A stretch of 64,000 nt of DNA from Rheum nobile (GCA_027886185.1 WOAB01000864.1:744001-808000); one strand, 5' to 3'. Shown: positions 1-11,429, counted from the first letter of the stretch. Notes: generated by a model from the letters alone, not told the origin. Translations and numbers: made by a program.

Positions 1-2526
1 ATTTCCTCCAGAAACACAACTTTCCTGACAATATGACTCGATCAATGTAGTATGCAATGGGAAGGACAATCAACCATTCGACAAACATTATTAGCAAGAC
101 CTCTTTCATCCCATTGGAGCTATCATTCACGTCTTCCCACTTCATACCACGACACCTACCAATAACCCCTAAGGTCACATACGCTCCAAGCTCGTAAAGA
201 CCGCGATACAAAGCGAAGTCAGGAAACAACTCCATCACTATAATCCTTTTTCCTGCACAACATGGAAAGATCAGAGCAACTCCATATTTGCAGATCATTG
301 TCTTCACAAACACCCATTGTTGATGCAATTAAGGTTATGCGAATCATCCCTAATGTTGGAGACCCAAAATACTGATACACTTTAATCACCATTTTTATGC
401 TAAATTAGTTAATTGTACTACTTTATAGCTTTTGTGACATTATACATGCAACAAAAATTGAAAAACAGAACATGTACTAAGCTGTGAATGGAGACTTGTA
501 GAAAAAAGTTGTTATAATAAACTCACTTGGAAAGGATTGCACTTTTATAAGACGTTCGAAAAGAGTTTATCCTAACAGCTCAGTCCCAATTATGATGATG
601 TACGTCATCACTGCAAATGTACTTTGATCAATCGTGGCCATAACAGACATGGTAATGCTGACAAGTAAAATTCAAGCTGCCAGTAGTTCAAACCTCTGGC
701 CGTTGAGACATTAGAGAACAATGGGGCCAAAAGGAAAGCAAATGATATTTGCAGATTCATGTATAGGAAGTAGAACACAAATTGAAGGTTGTAGTCATTG
801 AATGTGGACATCTTCAATCCTACCAAGAAAGGGAATCAAAGTCAACAATTGTGGGGAAATTAGACTAGTATGAAGTGTGAGCAACAAGTAGTTGAGGTGG
901 TGTTTGATTACCAGTGAAAGAGCCGACTACCACAAAGCAAACCATGTAAATGGAAGACAGAGCAAGGAAGTAGGAATAGGTGATCAACAAATATGGCCCA
1001 TCACCGAGCCCGTGCATTTTCATCATCATTCGTAGACGATTTTGATTTTTTTATACAACAAGTGTAAGCACAAGCTGCAGAATATGGAAGTCATAATTCA
1101 AAATCCTATTTTCAAGACTTTAACCAAGACAAGATGACATGCATACATTTGATATATTCAGTTGACAATGTCTTTATACAATAATGGATTTGCATTGTAA
1201 CGAATCTTTGATAGCTAGCCAGAGGACAAGAAGAGCATATATGTAATGGGCATAAAATATGAAGCACAAGTTCTTGAATTTACAATTTCAGCATTTTTTC
1301 ATACTTGATACAAGAATTCCAGGATATCATGAGATTTCTTGCAAGCAGAGGTTTTGTTCACTACCAAAATAGTAATAGCAATTGGATAGAAGTTGAAAAA
1401 ACAAATGAACTTCCATTTATAAATGTGATTAGGTTCTCATACTTACAGGGAATAATCCGATAATGACAAACGTGAAAAGCAACACACCATATGCAGCTGA
1501 ACTATCATTTTTATTCTCAGATTTTTTTTGGGCATTTCTTTCACATATTCAAATTGAATTTTGGTACCAGCCTTTTGGAAAAACCAAAGGTATGCATTGG
1601 ATACCTGAAGATATAGAAACGAACAAACAAGTCAGAATCAACATATTTGTATTAAGAAGTTTGCAAGAGAGAATCTAAAAATACAACAAGATAGTACATT
1701 ACAAAAACATCCTATATACAATGGAAAGTAAAATCATGATCATTCCTCCAGAAAAAGAATGTTCACTGGAAAACACGACAATGTGGCATAAACTGGGTGC
1801 AATACAAGTCACACGAAGATATATGGGTGTATCCAAACACGTATTTGGCTCATCTATGGAACAAAGAATTATCAATTTATGGAACAAGCAAAGATGCTAG
1901 ATAATATAAATCCTCCATTTTAATTAGGGTTCGTTTGTATTGTAGCAAATAAAGCATTACCCGTTGCGATCCAAACACACCCGTCACCCTAATTGTTCCT
2001 CGTTTAAGAGAGTTTAAAGGAATTAGAGTTCTAGAACTAGTTAAGTTCACAATATATTTGTTATATCAGATGTCCAAAACCAAATAACATTTGTTGAGTG
2101 TGGAGAAACACATGCTATGAAGAAAATGGGTAGCAAGAAGGGATAAGATCATAATAGCAATGAAGTATGCCTCATAAAGTGTTCATAGGATATACCAGAT
2201 TCACCAGCCGAGAAACCCGTGTTAGTGGACCGCCCATCATGGCAGGAGTACCAAATGTGCTTCTATCAGAAGTTGCATTGTACCATATGATGACATTAAA
2301 GGTCTTCCCATTTGAGTTCAAGAAATCATATCCTATTAAATGAAAAGAGATATAAGTGATGTGGAATAACACGTGTTATCTTTCCACTAAGCGATTCTTT
2401 GAGAATATTCATAGAAACAAACCTGCAACAAATTCATTTCCCCTCGGAATTCCCTTCCACATAACCCTTATATAGCCCCTTATTAATATCAGAAGAACTA
2501 TTACACCATAAGAATTGACCTTGTGC
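1..2526 (-). pseudogene. ABCA-family ABC transporter, broken gene (seven exons, partial)
   Basis: Spliced minus-strand exons encode part of the first transmembrane half of a plant ABCA lipid-type transporter. Exons in transcript order are about 2526-2423, 2332-2196, 1604-1447, 1074-912, 819-694, 610-527 and 252-1. All have GT donors and AG acceptors, and the last six keep compatible phases. Family motifs seen are YDFLNSNGKTFNV, the KMHGLGDGPY loop, NDYNLQFVFYFLY and VMELFPDFALYRGLYE. Four lesions break it: a frameshift near 2434-2440, a homopolymer of eight bases at 1522-1529 that leaves its exon one base short, an in-frame TAA at 1051-1053 where family members have Tyr, and a TAA at 567-569. 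Upstream exons are not recognisable, and the nucleotide-binding domain lies beyond base 1. The intact splice sites suggest recent decay. Sequencing error could explain the homopolymer but not all four lesions. Confidence 0.85.
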
Positions 2527-2818
2527 ACATGTTCATTCTAGATGAAATAAATAAACACATTAGAAATGTATGCTGCACTTGTGTAACATCACTACATACC
2601 AATAAGCGAAAATGGCCTTGAAACTTAGAGAAAAGGACTTGAGAGCCCAACTGTTCACCATGACTTTAAGCACTAGACAACTATAGTGTGTATTAAACCA
2701 AATAGTTCAACTAAGACAATCAAATTGAGGCGCATTGCTTCATATTAGGTAATCAACCCTCCTAGGACTCTTGTAAATTCACCGACACCTACCGACACAG
2801 AGTCTTTGTATTATATAG
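2527..2818. other. Gap between the ABCA exons and the inverted LTR-like arms
   Basis: AT-rich sequence. I see no exon, repeat or regulatory motif that I can support. The missing upstream ABCA exons may once have continued here. Confidence 0.5.
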
Positions 2819-3240
2819 TGTTAGATGTTAATCCATATTTCCAAGTTAAGTGGAGGCCCGTTAATAAAGAAAATTGGGCTTGTGAATGTTGGCCCAAAAG
2901 TATGCAAGAATACTTTAGAAATGGCATTGGTTAGAGTATAAAGAAGTAAGTGGAAAAGTCTATAATTAGTTGAATAAGTGGTTACTAAGTGTGATATCTA
3001 GAATAATTTAGGAAGATTGTGTAAATATCTTCCTTGTAATTGGTGTGGGTCGGTAGGGTCAAACCGCCTATGTCTTATATATATGCTTAGATGTAGCACA
3101 TTTTGAACATATAGTGGAGTGTAGAATCGAGCAAATTGAGTGTGAGTGAGCTCGAGAGTGAAGTTGAGAGTGTGTGAGGTGTCCCATAATAAAGAGCGTT
3201 ATGAGTTACCTTTAAAACATATCTTGTACATTTTCACTAT
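2819..3240 (+). repeat. LTR-like arm, left (plus orientation)
   Basis: Begins TGTTAGATG and holds a TATA-like run (TATATATATGC) near 3080. Its reverse complement resembles 4130-4601 over much of its length, including matching blocks around GAGTTACC, TCTAGATATC and the terminal TGTTRGAT. I read it as an LTR of a copia-type element pointing inward. A flanking target duplication was not found. A long terminal inverted repeat of a DNA transposon is the alternative. Confidence 0.4.
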
Positions 3241-4129
3241 ATATATATTGATGAGTCCCGGTGATGGATGCCAAGGGCCGCGCCTACTCTTACGCATCAA
3301 CATGGAGGAGCCAAGGCCTTGACCACTAAGACGCCGGCGCATCAATACCACGACACTCAAGCATCGACCATGCTTCGATTCTAAGGCATTTATGTGCATA
3401 TCCAAGCCTTTATGGCTTTTATCCCCTCTCTACTTTAGTTAATTAATCATGTATTTGTCTTTCTATTTTGGGACGTGTGGACCCATTTGCAAATGGGCTC
3501 CTAGTCCATCCAAAAACCCTAGACTATATAAGCCATCTTTGGCTTCCTTTGTTCACTAGTTGAAGAATAGAGAAGTGAAATATTGCCTTGGGTTAGAGGA
3601 ATACCTCTCCTAAGGTCTCTACATGTTTCTTTCAACTCAAACACTAAAATGCTCTCATCTCTCCCTCTCAATCTCGTTTTAATCTCACGAAACAAGCTTT
3701 CTCCACTCGAAACAAGTCACGCCCAGCCAAGGAACCTCCAAGAGGGGTTCCCTTGGCCTCCTTGTCGAGCACCGCCGGCTAGCCCTAGCTTGGGCTGGCC
3801 CTCACGATCCCTCCGCCGCCAGCCGCGCCTCCCCCGGCCATCCTCCAGCCCCCTCGGTACACCCTCAGCATTTCCACCCTTCCACGGCTGTGAACACCTT
3901 CAAGAGCCCTAAGAAGACGTTCAACCCCAAGAGAGAAGGAAGAATCCCTTACTTGGTCACGATCTAGCTTCTTGGGAAGAAAAGCCTTGTCTAGGAGGCT
4001 TGATTCTCATCATATATATATACAAAGTCGTTTTTATATATTGCGTCTTTGTTTCGGTGGGTGTCGATGAATGTATAAGGGTCTGTAGAGATGGTCGATT
4101 CCCTAACATATAATTAAATATACAAGGTA
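3241..4129. other. Spacer between the inverted arms, with a GC-rich patch
   Basis: AT-rich flanks surround a clearly GC-rich patch at about 3715-3915 made of CCTCCGCCGCC-like codon-rich sequence. A plus-strand frame of about 109 codons (3583-3912) crosses it, but I recognise no domain and treat it as chance or as a captured leader fragment. A promoter-like TATA (ACTATATAAGCC) is at about 3524, followed by a leader-like stretch. This may be the 5' part of another element or of a gene. Confidence 0.3.
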
Positions 4130-4601
4130 TATTTTACGGGTAGCTCACAACACTTTTTATTATATGGGTCACCCACTACTCAACTCCACCTCTCACTCAA
4201 ACTAGCTAACATACTCTCTCTATTTGAGCTATCTTGCTCGATCTTGCTCCAAAATGAACTACACCAAAGCATATTATATATAATATATATATAGCTAGCA
4301 CAAATCGGTTAACACACACCGACATTCACATATCTCAATAGATATTCTAACCAATTATAGATATATCCTAAATATCAGTTCACTAATCTACCCACAATTC
4401 TAGATATCTCCAATATGCTCTACTGTCTTGTTTCTTCGAGAATGTTCAGCCTCTTCAATTCAGACTTGAACATTCTAGAGATATCCTCTCACACTTTTTC
4501 ATGGGCTCCCTTTCTTTTTAGGCTTAAGTTTCACAACCCATGTGTTAGCTTTCTTAAATAGCCGAATAAAGATAATTGTAAATGTAGAATTATATCCAAC
4601 A
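4130..4601 (-). repeat. LTR-like arm, right (minus orientation)
   Basis: Read on the minus strand it begins TGTTGGATAT at 4601 and resembles 2819-3240. Immediately outside it (4602-4612) the minus strand reads AGGAAGAAAT, a purine tract placed as expected for a polypurine tract next to a 3' LTR. This fits a minus-strand copia element whose gag-protease scrap lies just to the right. Confidence 0.4.
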
Positions 4602-4879
4602 ATTTCTTCCTAAATTCATATTTCCAAATACCTATACGTAATTCGAAAAACTCGGCTTCTTTTTCTTCTCAAATCCAATACTACCACATCTTCATTGTCC
4701 GAATCGTCCATTCACGACCCAAATATTCTTTTTGTTTGTTTGGTCTCACATGATCAAACATCTCCCCTTGAACAACTTTCAACACATATACGTACCAACA
4801 AACCTGCACCCATCTAGCACCAACGAGATGATGTAACTTTTCTTAAAGGCACGCACCTCATATTATGAAGAGTGTGGCT

Positions 4880-5420
4880 TGTACCGTTATGAAGTCTCAT
4901 TCACACTACCAGTACCCTCGACCTTCCGCTTCTTACCACCTGTTAAGTTGAAGTGACCAAACTCTCCATCCATCTTCAATGTTTCGAATAATGCTTGATC
5001 TCCACAAACATGCATCGAGGTGGTATTATCCATCACCCACTCGGATTTGGCAACCTCGTCACCCGTTGCCAAGTAAACATTCTCATCTCCAACATCACTG
5101 ACCACATTCGTGTGGGTGTCACCGTCACACGTCTGCAAGGACGTCTCTCTCAACTTCTTCAAGTTCTTCCTCATCCGAGAACACCTTGTTTGCGTTACCC
5201 TTCTCCCTACAGTAGTAACACTCAACGTCACTCAAATCCTGACGCCAACGTGCATTAACTCTCCATCTCAGGTCACCTTGCCCCCTCGCTTGGTTTCTCC
5301 CTTAATCATGCTACCCCGTAACTGTATACTATCCCCTCCAGTGTTGATAGTGTCATCCTTTCACTCTCCCACAAAGCGGTCATCACCTCATCCAGATCGA
5401 GTGAGAGACACCCTTTGATT
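4880..5420 (-). pseudogene. Copia gag (zinc knuckle) to protease fragment
   Basis: A minus-strand remnant. One frame near 5200 holds a broken zinc knuckle (CYYCREKGN) followed by an acidic Glu-rich linker. The next segment, ending at 4887, contains SEWVMDNTTSMHV, which aligns with the copia aspartic protease signature in which W-x-x-D-S/T-G is expected. Here the residues after Asp are Asn-Thr-Thr, so the site is damaged. A basic GGKKRKVEG stretch follows. No integrase or RT follows to the left, where an LTR-like arm ends at 4601, so most of pol has been lost. Frameshifts separate the pieces. Confidence 0.6.
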
Positions 5421-5960
5421 CGCTTTACTCTGTTAGACAAAATAATTTGACAAACCTAAAAGAGAAAAAATAGAAAAATGGACACAAGAGTAGGTGACGC
5501 AGTTTGACTAAGCCTTCATTTGCGGAGCCGTAAGAGAAATAACTCACCCAATCCAATAAGTAGTTCGACAAAGGCCAAGAAACATAATCAGTTGCAAGCA
5601 AGCACAAAGGCGACAAAGATTAGAAATAGAGAAAAAACAAGGCACACAAGTAAGGCGAAAAACAAAGACAAAGAGGAGAAAAATGTCATCAGAGTGGACA
5701 CTATGAGAGCCTCCGATGAAGCCTCGCTCCATAACAACCACAATACTCCCAAGCTCCCTCTTCTCACATTAGTTTCACCTTTTTCTTTCTCTGGATCTTA
5801 AATCCAATTGAAGACCATCTTGGAATCAATAGAGTAGGAGCACAAAGAGAGTGTTTTCCAGTCTTTTCCAAAGTGGCGCAAGAGTGAAGGAGATGACCAG
5901 ACTAGGGTTTGATGTTCTCTTTTATACCTCTTTCCAACATAGCCAGAGAAGAGTCGTCAA
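5421..5960. other. Probable leader or LTR remnant of the same decayed copia element
   Basis: No convincing protein. The minus strand has a TATA-like GGTATAAAAG near 5922 followed by leader-like sequence running toward the gag-protease scrap at 4880-5420. It may be what is left of that element's 5' LTR. It does not resemble the right arm (4130-4601), so the assignment is weak. Confidence 0.3.
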
Positions 5961-6656
5961 TGTGGGAGCCGAATTTAGCCCGGCCCAGACGTGTTAGCCT
6001 AAAAGGAAGGAAGGCCCAACAAACAGAGCGGCCCAACTCGGAACAAAGCCCCAAGGAGCGCTATCTTACCTCCTCCCGGCCATATCACCCACGGCCCTCC
6101 TTTCAGCTCTGCCCTGCCAACCTCTTCTCGGCCCCACCCGACATCTCGGTCCGAGAACCTCCCTCACAGCTTGGGCCGGCTACATGACGCAAAGGGCCAT
6201 TAGGCTCCAGGTATATAAGAGGGAAACTATAACTGGAAAAAAATGATTCTCGATCCTCTCTATGGTTGCCTCTCTCCAACCCTATCAGCTAAAACTGAAC
6301 TCGTACTCTATACTCTTCTATTACTGTTGGCCTACTATACCCTAGACTTTTCTGACCGCCTTAGCTCCACCGTACTCTATACTCTTTTAGCAAATGTAAC
6401 TCTGTGATACCCTACGCTCTACTACTCTAACTGCCTTATTTCACGGGTTGAGTACTGACTTGAGCGTCGGAGTGCCAAGCCCGGGGTCACCCTTGGGCCC
6501 CTCTTCTTTTCAGGTTAGAGCTCGGCACCGGACGGTGTCCGACGTAACCAGAGACCGTCGGCGGGGAACGGGGAGAGAGGCCACAGGGAGAGACGAGCCG
6601 GAGTTGGTCACGTGTGAACCGCCAACTATTCCCTTGCGGAAAACTGAACGATCACA
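5961..6656 (+). repeat. T 5' LTR (approximate limits)
   Basis: Begins TGTGGGAGCC and ends GATCACA directly before the primer site, so it has TG...CA ends. A TATA box (GTATATAAGA) is at 6211-6220. The left limit is inferred from the TG only, because no second LTR copy is available in the window for comparison. Confidence 0.5.
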
Positions 6657-6657
6657 C

Positions 6658-6676
6658 TAGCGCCGACCGTGGGGAC
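6658..6676 (+). other. T primer-binding site (tRNA-Asp type)
   Basis: The sequence TAGCGCCGACCGTGGGGAC lies one or two bases after the LTR end. It resembles the TGGCGCCG...GGGGA primer site used by Tat and Athila gypsy elements, with the second base changed. Confidence 0.6.
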
Positions 6677-6770
6677 TCCTCACATAGCTAGTACATCTTC
6701 GGCTATGTCGGATGTCGAATCCACCAACCGCACCAGCCAGAATGGGTTGAACAAGCCCTAGACCCCGAAC

Positions 6771-7997
6771 GTGCAACACCCTTTCATGAACGTGGAAGAG
6801 GAACACTTTCAGACGTTCCAAGGGTGGCAGTACACAGGCCTAACTTATTTGGGGGCCATACGCACCCCAAAAAGCCCCTCCTCATGCACCAGCAGAACCA
6901 TACCCTCAGTATGGGTTCCCATAGGAGCCATACCCACCCTACGGGTACAAATACGTGCCAACGCCCAAAGCAGCCACTCTAAACCTCCCTCTATCCCCAG
7001 GGAGGGGACAGGCCCGACCCGTACCAGAATCAGGCCCTACCCGGCCAACCCCAGTAGCCAGCGCACCCGGTAGGCACCATCATCACGAGAGGAGGAACAA
7101 CTTTTCGCACACGGAGCAATACCCTATCACGGATAGACCCGAAGTACGCCAAGACCTCGCTGACCTCCCGGCCCTTTACAGCTCTATCACTTTCACAAAC
7201 GAGGTGTTCATGGCTAATCCCCAAGTTGACGCTAGCGCGATTCCGGCCATGGGGGAGTATGCCGGTGAAGTAGACCCCCAAGAACACTTCTCGAAGTACA
7301 AGTACGCGATGTTGTCCTGTCGGGAAGACGGGCCGACTATGTGCAAGTTATTACCAAGCTCACTTACTAGGGCAGCCCTCACGTCGATGATCAACCTTCC
7401 GGCGAGAAGCATTATCAACTTCCCCCAACTAGAGGAATCGTTCCTAACACACTTTGGGAGCTCAAGGAGGAGGCGCAGGGTAATACATGAAACCTTTACC
7501 CTAAGGCAGGGAGGGACGGAGAGCCTAGCCTCGTAAATAAAGAGGTTTACGACTGAAGTGATACAAGTGTGTGATTTTGATGAGAAGGTGGCCAAGATCG
7601 CATTCATACAAGGGCTTGCGAACTCAGATTTAAAGTTCTCGATCACTAAGAAGGAGCCGACGACCTACTCCAAGTTGCTCGATAAAGCCAACACTTACAT
7701 TCGGGCCGAGGAAATGGTGAGCTTGTACCGCGGGCCCTTGAATGCATCCCGAAATGAGACTAAAGGAAGGTACCAGGGCCCATGGGATCAAAGGAGGCCC
7801 ACAACGGCCGCGAACAAAGGGAAAGCCCCAGAGCGAGCTCCGGTGAAAACATTGTCGATGAACTCGCCACCCCCGTAGTACAATCCCTTTCTAAATCGCT
7901 CCAAGTCCCAAGCAACACCCAACAAGGACCGCCTCCCCAAAAGTTCTGCTCGTACCATCAGTCCAAAACTCACGGTGACAACGAGTGCATGGGATAG
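6771..7997 (+). pseudogene. T gag (Tat-type), broken
   Basis: Capsid-like gag of a Tat element, which would assemble the cytoplasmic particle around the RNA. The recognisable part begins near 7200 with GEYAGEVDPQEHFSKYK and runs through RQGGTESLAS. An in-frame TAA at 7534-7536 stands where the family has Tyr. The same frame continues with RFTTEVIQV and ends near 7878. The C-terminal block (FCSYHQSKTHGDNEC, about 7945-7995) is in another frame, so a frameshift lies near 7870. No classical CCHC knuckle is seen, as is usual for Tat gag. The start codon is unclear; 6771 is only the first candidate Met of an upstream frame. Confidence 0.7.
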
Positions 7998-8827
7998 GCT
8001 CCCGGTCTAAGAAACCCACTCTGGGGTCTTTGTTCGCTAGGGGCTACAGAGCGGTGAGCAGCGGGATGAGCAAAAACTCAGCACCACCCCCGCTACCTCC
8101 GCGGAAGGACAAATTCCCTCCCCCGGATGGTTGCGTGGGGCCAATTTCTAGCGGCACTAGTCCTTGGGGAGAAAGCATGAGGGTCACACGTAGGTACGCA
8201 CGAGGAGTGAGGCATCACCCCACAATACCAGTTCTCAGCATTGCTAACAGTTCGCCCGTAGGGCACCAACTCTCTTTCATAGAGGCGGACGCGGAGGCGG
8301 TGGAAACCCCGCATTATGACCCCTTGGTCATTCATGCTCAGTACGGAACAAAGCTCATTAAGCGGATCCTGGTCGACACGGGAAGCTCCGTGGACATTTT
8401 ATACTGGGATGACTTTCTACAATTAGAGATCCCACCCACAGAAGTCCGCCCCACTGACTTCTCGCTAGTCGAATTCTCAAGAGAAAAGGTCGCCATATCC
8501 GGTATCGTCACATTGGACCTCATCTTGGGGGATGATGAGAGCCCACACAGGTCTTAGTCGGTGGACTTTATGGTCATGAGAATACCCTTCGCATACAATG
8601 TGATCCTCGGGCGAGTGTCCCTCAACAAGTTCCAAGTTGTTGCTTCCGTATACCACCTCAAGGTAAAGTTCTCAGTTCACAGAGAAGTAGGAGAATCGAA
8701 AGGTCGGCAGGTAGAAAGTAAGATGTGCTGCTTAACCACCCTGAAAGGAAAAGGCCTTGCAAAACAAGTCTTGCAAATCCAAGAACTCAAGCCGGGTGTA
8801 GGATCCTTAGATGGGACCCAGGAATAG
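7985..8827 (+). pseudogene. T aspartic protease region, broken
   Basis: Retropepsin region of T pol, which cleaves the polyprotein. The active-site signature RILVDTGSSVDILYWDDF is near 8362-8415, followed by RPTDFSLVEFS and, past a TAG at 8555-8557, FAYNVILGRVSLN, the family's second conserved block. The frame differs from gag. A second TAG lies at 8825-8827. The catalytic Asp-Thr-Gly is intact, so the damage is by stops rather than active-site loss. Confidence 0.75.
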
Positions 8828-9567
8828 ACCGACCTCGAAGTACAGGAGCAAGTCCACCTGATCGTAAAAAACGAGGAGACAAGGGCGATAACCCCATTCG
8901 TCAAGGAGGACGAAAGACTGTTCTTGCGGACCCACCTGGGTATGAACGATCAGGAGCAAATCAAAGAGCTGTTGGGCAAGTCCAGGGATGTGTTCGTCTG
9001 AACGCCAAGGGACCTGATCGGTATTCCTCGGGCACTCATGACCCACGGCTTGAGCATCATCCCAGGGACCAAGCCGGTAAGACAGAAAAAATGGAAGCAA
9101 GCTAATGACAAGGCTGAGGGAGCTCGCGAAGAGATCCTCAAGCTCCTGTCGGCTGGGTTCACCCGAGAGGTACAATACCCCACTTGGCTGGCCAATGTCG
9201 TGATGGTCAAGAAATCAAGCGGCAACTGGCGATTGTGTGTATATTTCACCGATCTAAACCAGGCTTGCCCTAAATATAGCTACCCGCTCCCCTCTATCGA
9301 CTGACTAGTGGACTCCACGGCCGAGCACGAGGCCCTCAGCTTTCTCGATGCATACTCCGGCTACAACCAGATCAAGATGAACCCCTATGACGAAGAGCAC
9401 ATGACTTTCATTACGGAATCGGGAACCTACTGTTATCGCGTAATGCCGTTTGGCCTCAGAAACGCAGGGGCCACTTTCCAGAGGTTCATGGATCGCATCT
9501 TCCACGATCTAAGAGGCAAGACAATGGAAGCTTACGTTGACGATATTGTAGTGAAGAGCCGGTATGC
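8828..9567 (+). pseudogene. T reverse transcriptase, N-terminal part
   Basis: Palm and fingers of the gypsy RT. Visible motifs are GFTREVQYPTWLANVVMVKK, LNQACPKYSYPLPSID, FLDAYSGYNQIKMNP, YRVMPFGLRNAGATFQRFMD and the catalytic YVDD near 9535-9546. Stops interrupt it: TGA at 8999-9001 (the family has Trp) and TGA at 9301-9303 (the family has Arg). The frame then ends abruptly about 20 bases past YVDD, where element G1 is inserted with a CTCCG target duplication. The coding sequence resumes at 16787. Confidence 0.85.
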
Positions 9568-9572
9568 CTCCG

Positions 9573-10602
9573 TGATAGCCCTTCGGATCTATGGAAGCCT
9601 TTGTGCAAGAATTGCTCTTGTTGTGGACGAAAATGGCAATTCTCCAAGGATGAAGAACTAGGGCACTTTTGGCACTCTTAGGGTTTTTGGGGGATGACGA
9701 TGGAACGATCGGTTGGTGGGTGATTTGTGAGGGATAAGCACTCTCCTAGGTCTAGATATCACGCACTAAACCAAGGGAAAGTGACCAAGAGAAATCGGAG
9801 ATACTACACACTCAAATCTCTCAAGGGAAAGCACTTGATCTTACGCACAAGTGTTGAACAAAGGGAAAAAGCTTTGAACTGAAAATATTCCTGATTTCAA
9901 TCTCATTCAACGTCCCAACACAAATGAAACAAGTTTGCCTAAGTAACCTAGCATTCGATTACTAAAGAAATTAAAAGAAAATACTAAAATTAACCTAATA
10001 AAGGCTAATTACGTGCCCACTAACCTAAACACACTTAATGGGCATTTTTAGGGAATTTAAATAAAGTCTAAAAATGTCTTAAACTGCAAGATTAAACCGG
10101 AAATATCATTGGAAATCATTTGAGCTTCATTAGGGCATTTAACCCGGACGTGGTCGCCGGCGCCGAGAAATCCGGAGAGGTCTCCAAGCATAGGACCAGG
10201 CTGGGCTCGGTTTGGCTCGGCACTCCATGAGCCATCAGACCTCCCTTGAGCTGGTGGTGCAGTAGACGAGCTCGGGCCCGGGTGATTGTGCCAGGTGCGA
10301 GCTCGTGCCTTCGCTCCTCCTCATGTGCGGCCGCAATTCTAGGGCTTGACCTGGGGCTCGGCAAAGGTTGCCTTGGCTCGGCACTTTGGGCTCCATTGGT
10401 CTGGGGTGACTCCATGGAAGTTGTGGGTGCCTTGGTGGCCGAAGGAACTGGTGGTTTGCCGAGAGGAGTCTCCATGTGGCTTGGAGGAGAGTTAGGGTTT
10501 GCCGGCGAAGGATTAGGGTTTGTGCTTGCCTCGGTCTCCACTAGTGGCCTTGGCTCTTCTTGAATGATAGGCACCTCGCTGGCCATTTGCATAGTCATAT
10601 CA
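9573..10602 (-). repeat. G1 3' LTR
   Basis: Plus-strand ends are TGATAGCCC and CATATCA. It pairs with 15752-16781 at equal length (1030 bases). On the minus strand its first half is coding: the integrase frame runs through it to a stop at 10116. Confidence 0.95.
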
Positions 10603-11429
10603 TCCTCCCTCTCTTTAAAGGGATTCGACCTCGAATCCGGCTCGTCAAGGTCTTGATCATCATCCACAATGTAAGGCATCAAATCGGCGACATTGAAAAC
10701 ATCATGTGTGCCATAAGAGGATGGCAGCTCCAGCTTGTAAGCATTGTCGTTGATCCTCTCAAGGACTTGAAAAGGACCATCTCCTCTTGGTTTGAGCTTG
10801 GAGTTGCGGAGAGTGGGGAAGCGCTCCTTCCTTAGGTGTACCCAAACTAGCTCACCCGGTTCAAAGAGCACTTCTCTTCGTCCTTTGTTGGCGTCCTTCT
10901 TGTATTGCTCATTTCTCCTCTCAATTTGAAGCCTTGTGTCCTCATGCAACGTCTTGATTCTAGCAGCCTCATCCGACCCTTCTTGGCTTTCCCTCTCCTT
11001 GATAGTGTAAGGCAACAACTCTAAGGGTGTAATGGGGTTGCGCCCATACACGACCTCGAAGGGTGTCTTCTTGGTTGTCGCATGGACTGCCCTATTGTAA
11101 GCAAACTCAATGAAGGGCAAGCTATCTTCCCACCTGCGCAAGTTAGTCCTCAAAATAGTTCTAAGTAAAGCACCAAGTGTTCGATTGACTACCTCGGTTT
11201 GTCCATCCGTTTGAGGATGACAAGTGGTGGAAAAGAGTAGTTTAGTACCCATCTTGGCCCATAAGGTCTTCCAAAAGTAGCTCAAGAATTTCACATCCCT
11301 ATCCGAAACAATGGACCTAGGAACTCCATGTAATCTCACAATATGATCAAAGAAAAGGTTAGCAATATGAGATGCATCATCGGTCTTATGGCACGTAATG
11401 AAGTGTGCCATTTTGGAGAACCGGTCCAC
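10116..11429 (-). pseudogene. G1 integrase, C-terminal part extending into the 3' LTR
   Basis: One open frame of 437 codons covers the last part of the integrase core and its C-terminal domain. Seen in order are IVSDRDVKF with the second catalytic Asp, TDGQTEVVNRTLGALLR with the catalytic Glu, the GRNPITPLELLP block, and the C-terminal GDGPFQVLERINDNAYKL and FNVADLMPY blocks. The frame then crosses the polypurine tract (encoding NPFKERED), enters the LTR and continues for about 160 codons of Pro/Ser-rich sequence with an ITRARARLLHHQ motif near its end. No full chromodomain was recognised. Coding overlap with the 3' LTR is described for some CRM-type chromoviruses. It is separated from the upstream integrase half by the rearrangement at 11244-11925. 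Confidence 0.8.
10603..10618 (-). other. G1 polypurine tract, embedded in coding sequence
   Basis: The minus strand reads TTTAAAGAGAGGGAGGA immediately before the 3' LTR (TGATATG). It primes plus-strand DNA synthesis in such elements. The integrase frame reads straight through it. Confidence 0.8.

Noticed and set aside
1699..1887. Minus-strand frame between ABCA exons as an additional exon
   Set aside because: It does not align with any ABCA block, and the flanking exons join in phase without it.
3583..3912. Plus-strand frame of 109 codons over the GC-rich patch
   Set aside because: No recognisable domain; composition alone explains an open frame; no matching exon structure.
2819..4601. Mutator-type transposon with long inverted arms
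   Set aside because: The 9 bases flanking the two arms do not match, and the ends are TG/CA-like as in LTRs.
10246..10563. Gly/Leu-rich plus-strand frame in the G1 LTR (and its twin at 16425-16742)
   Set aside because: Shadow of the coding tail on the opposite strand; both LTRs carry it for that reason.
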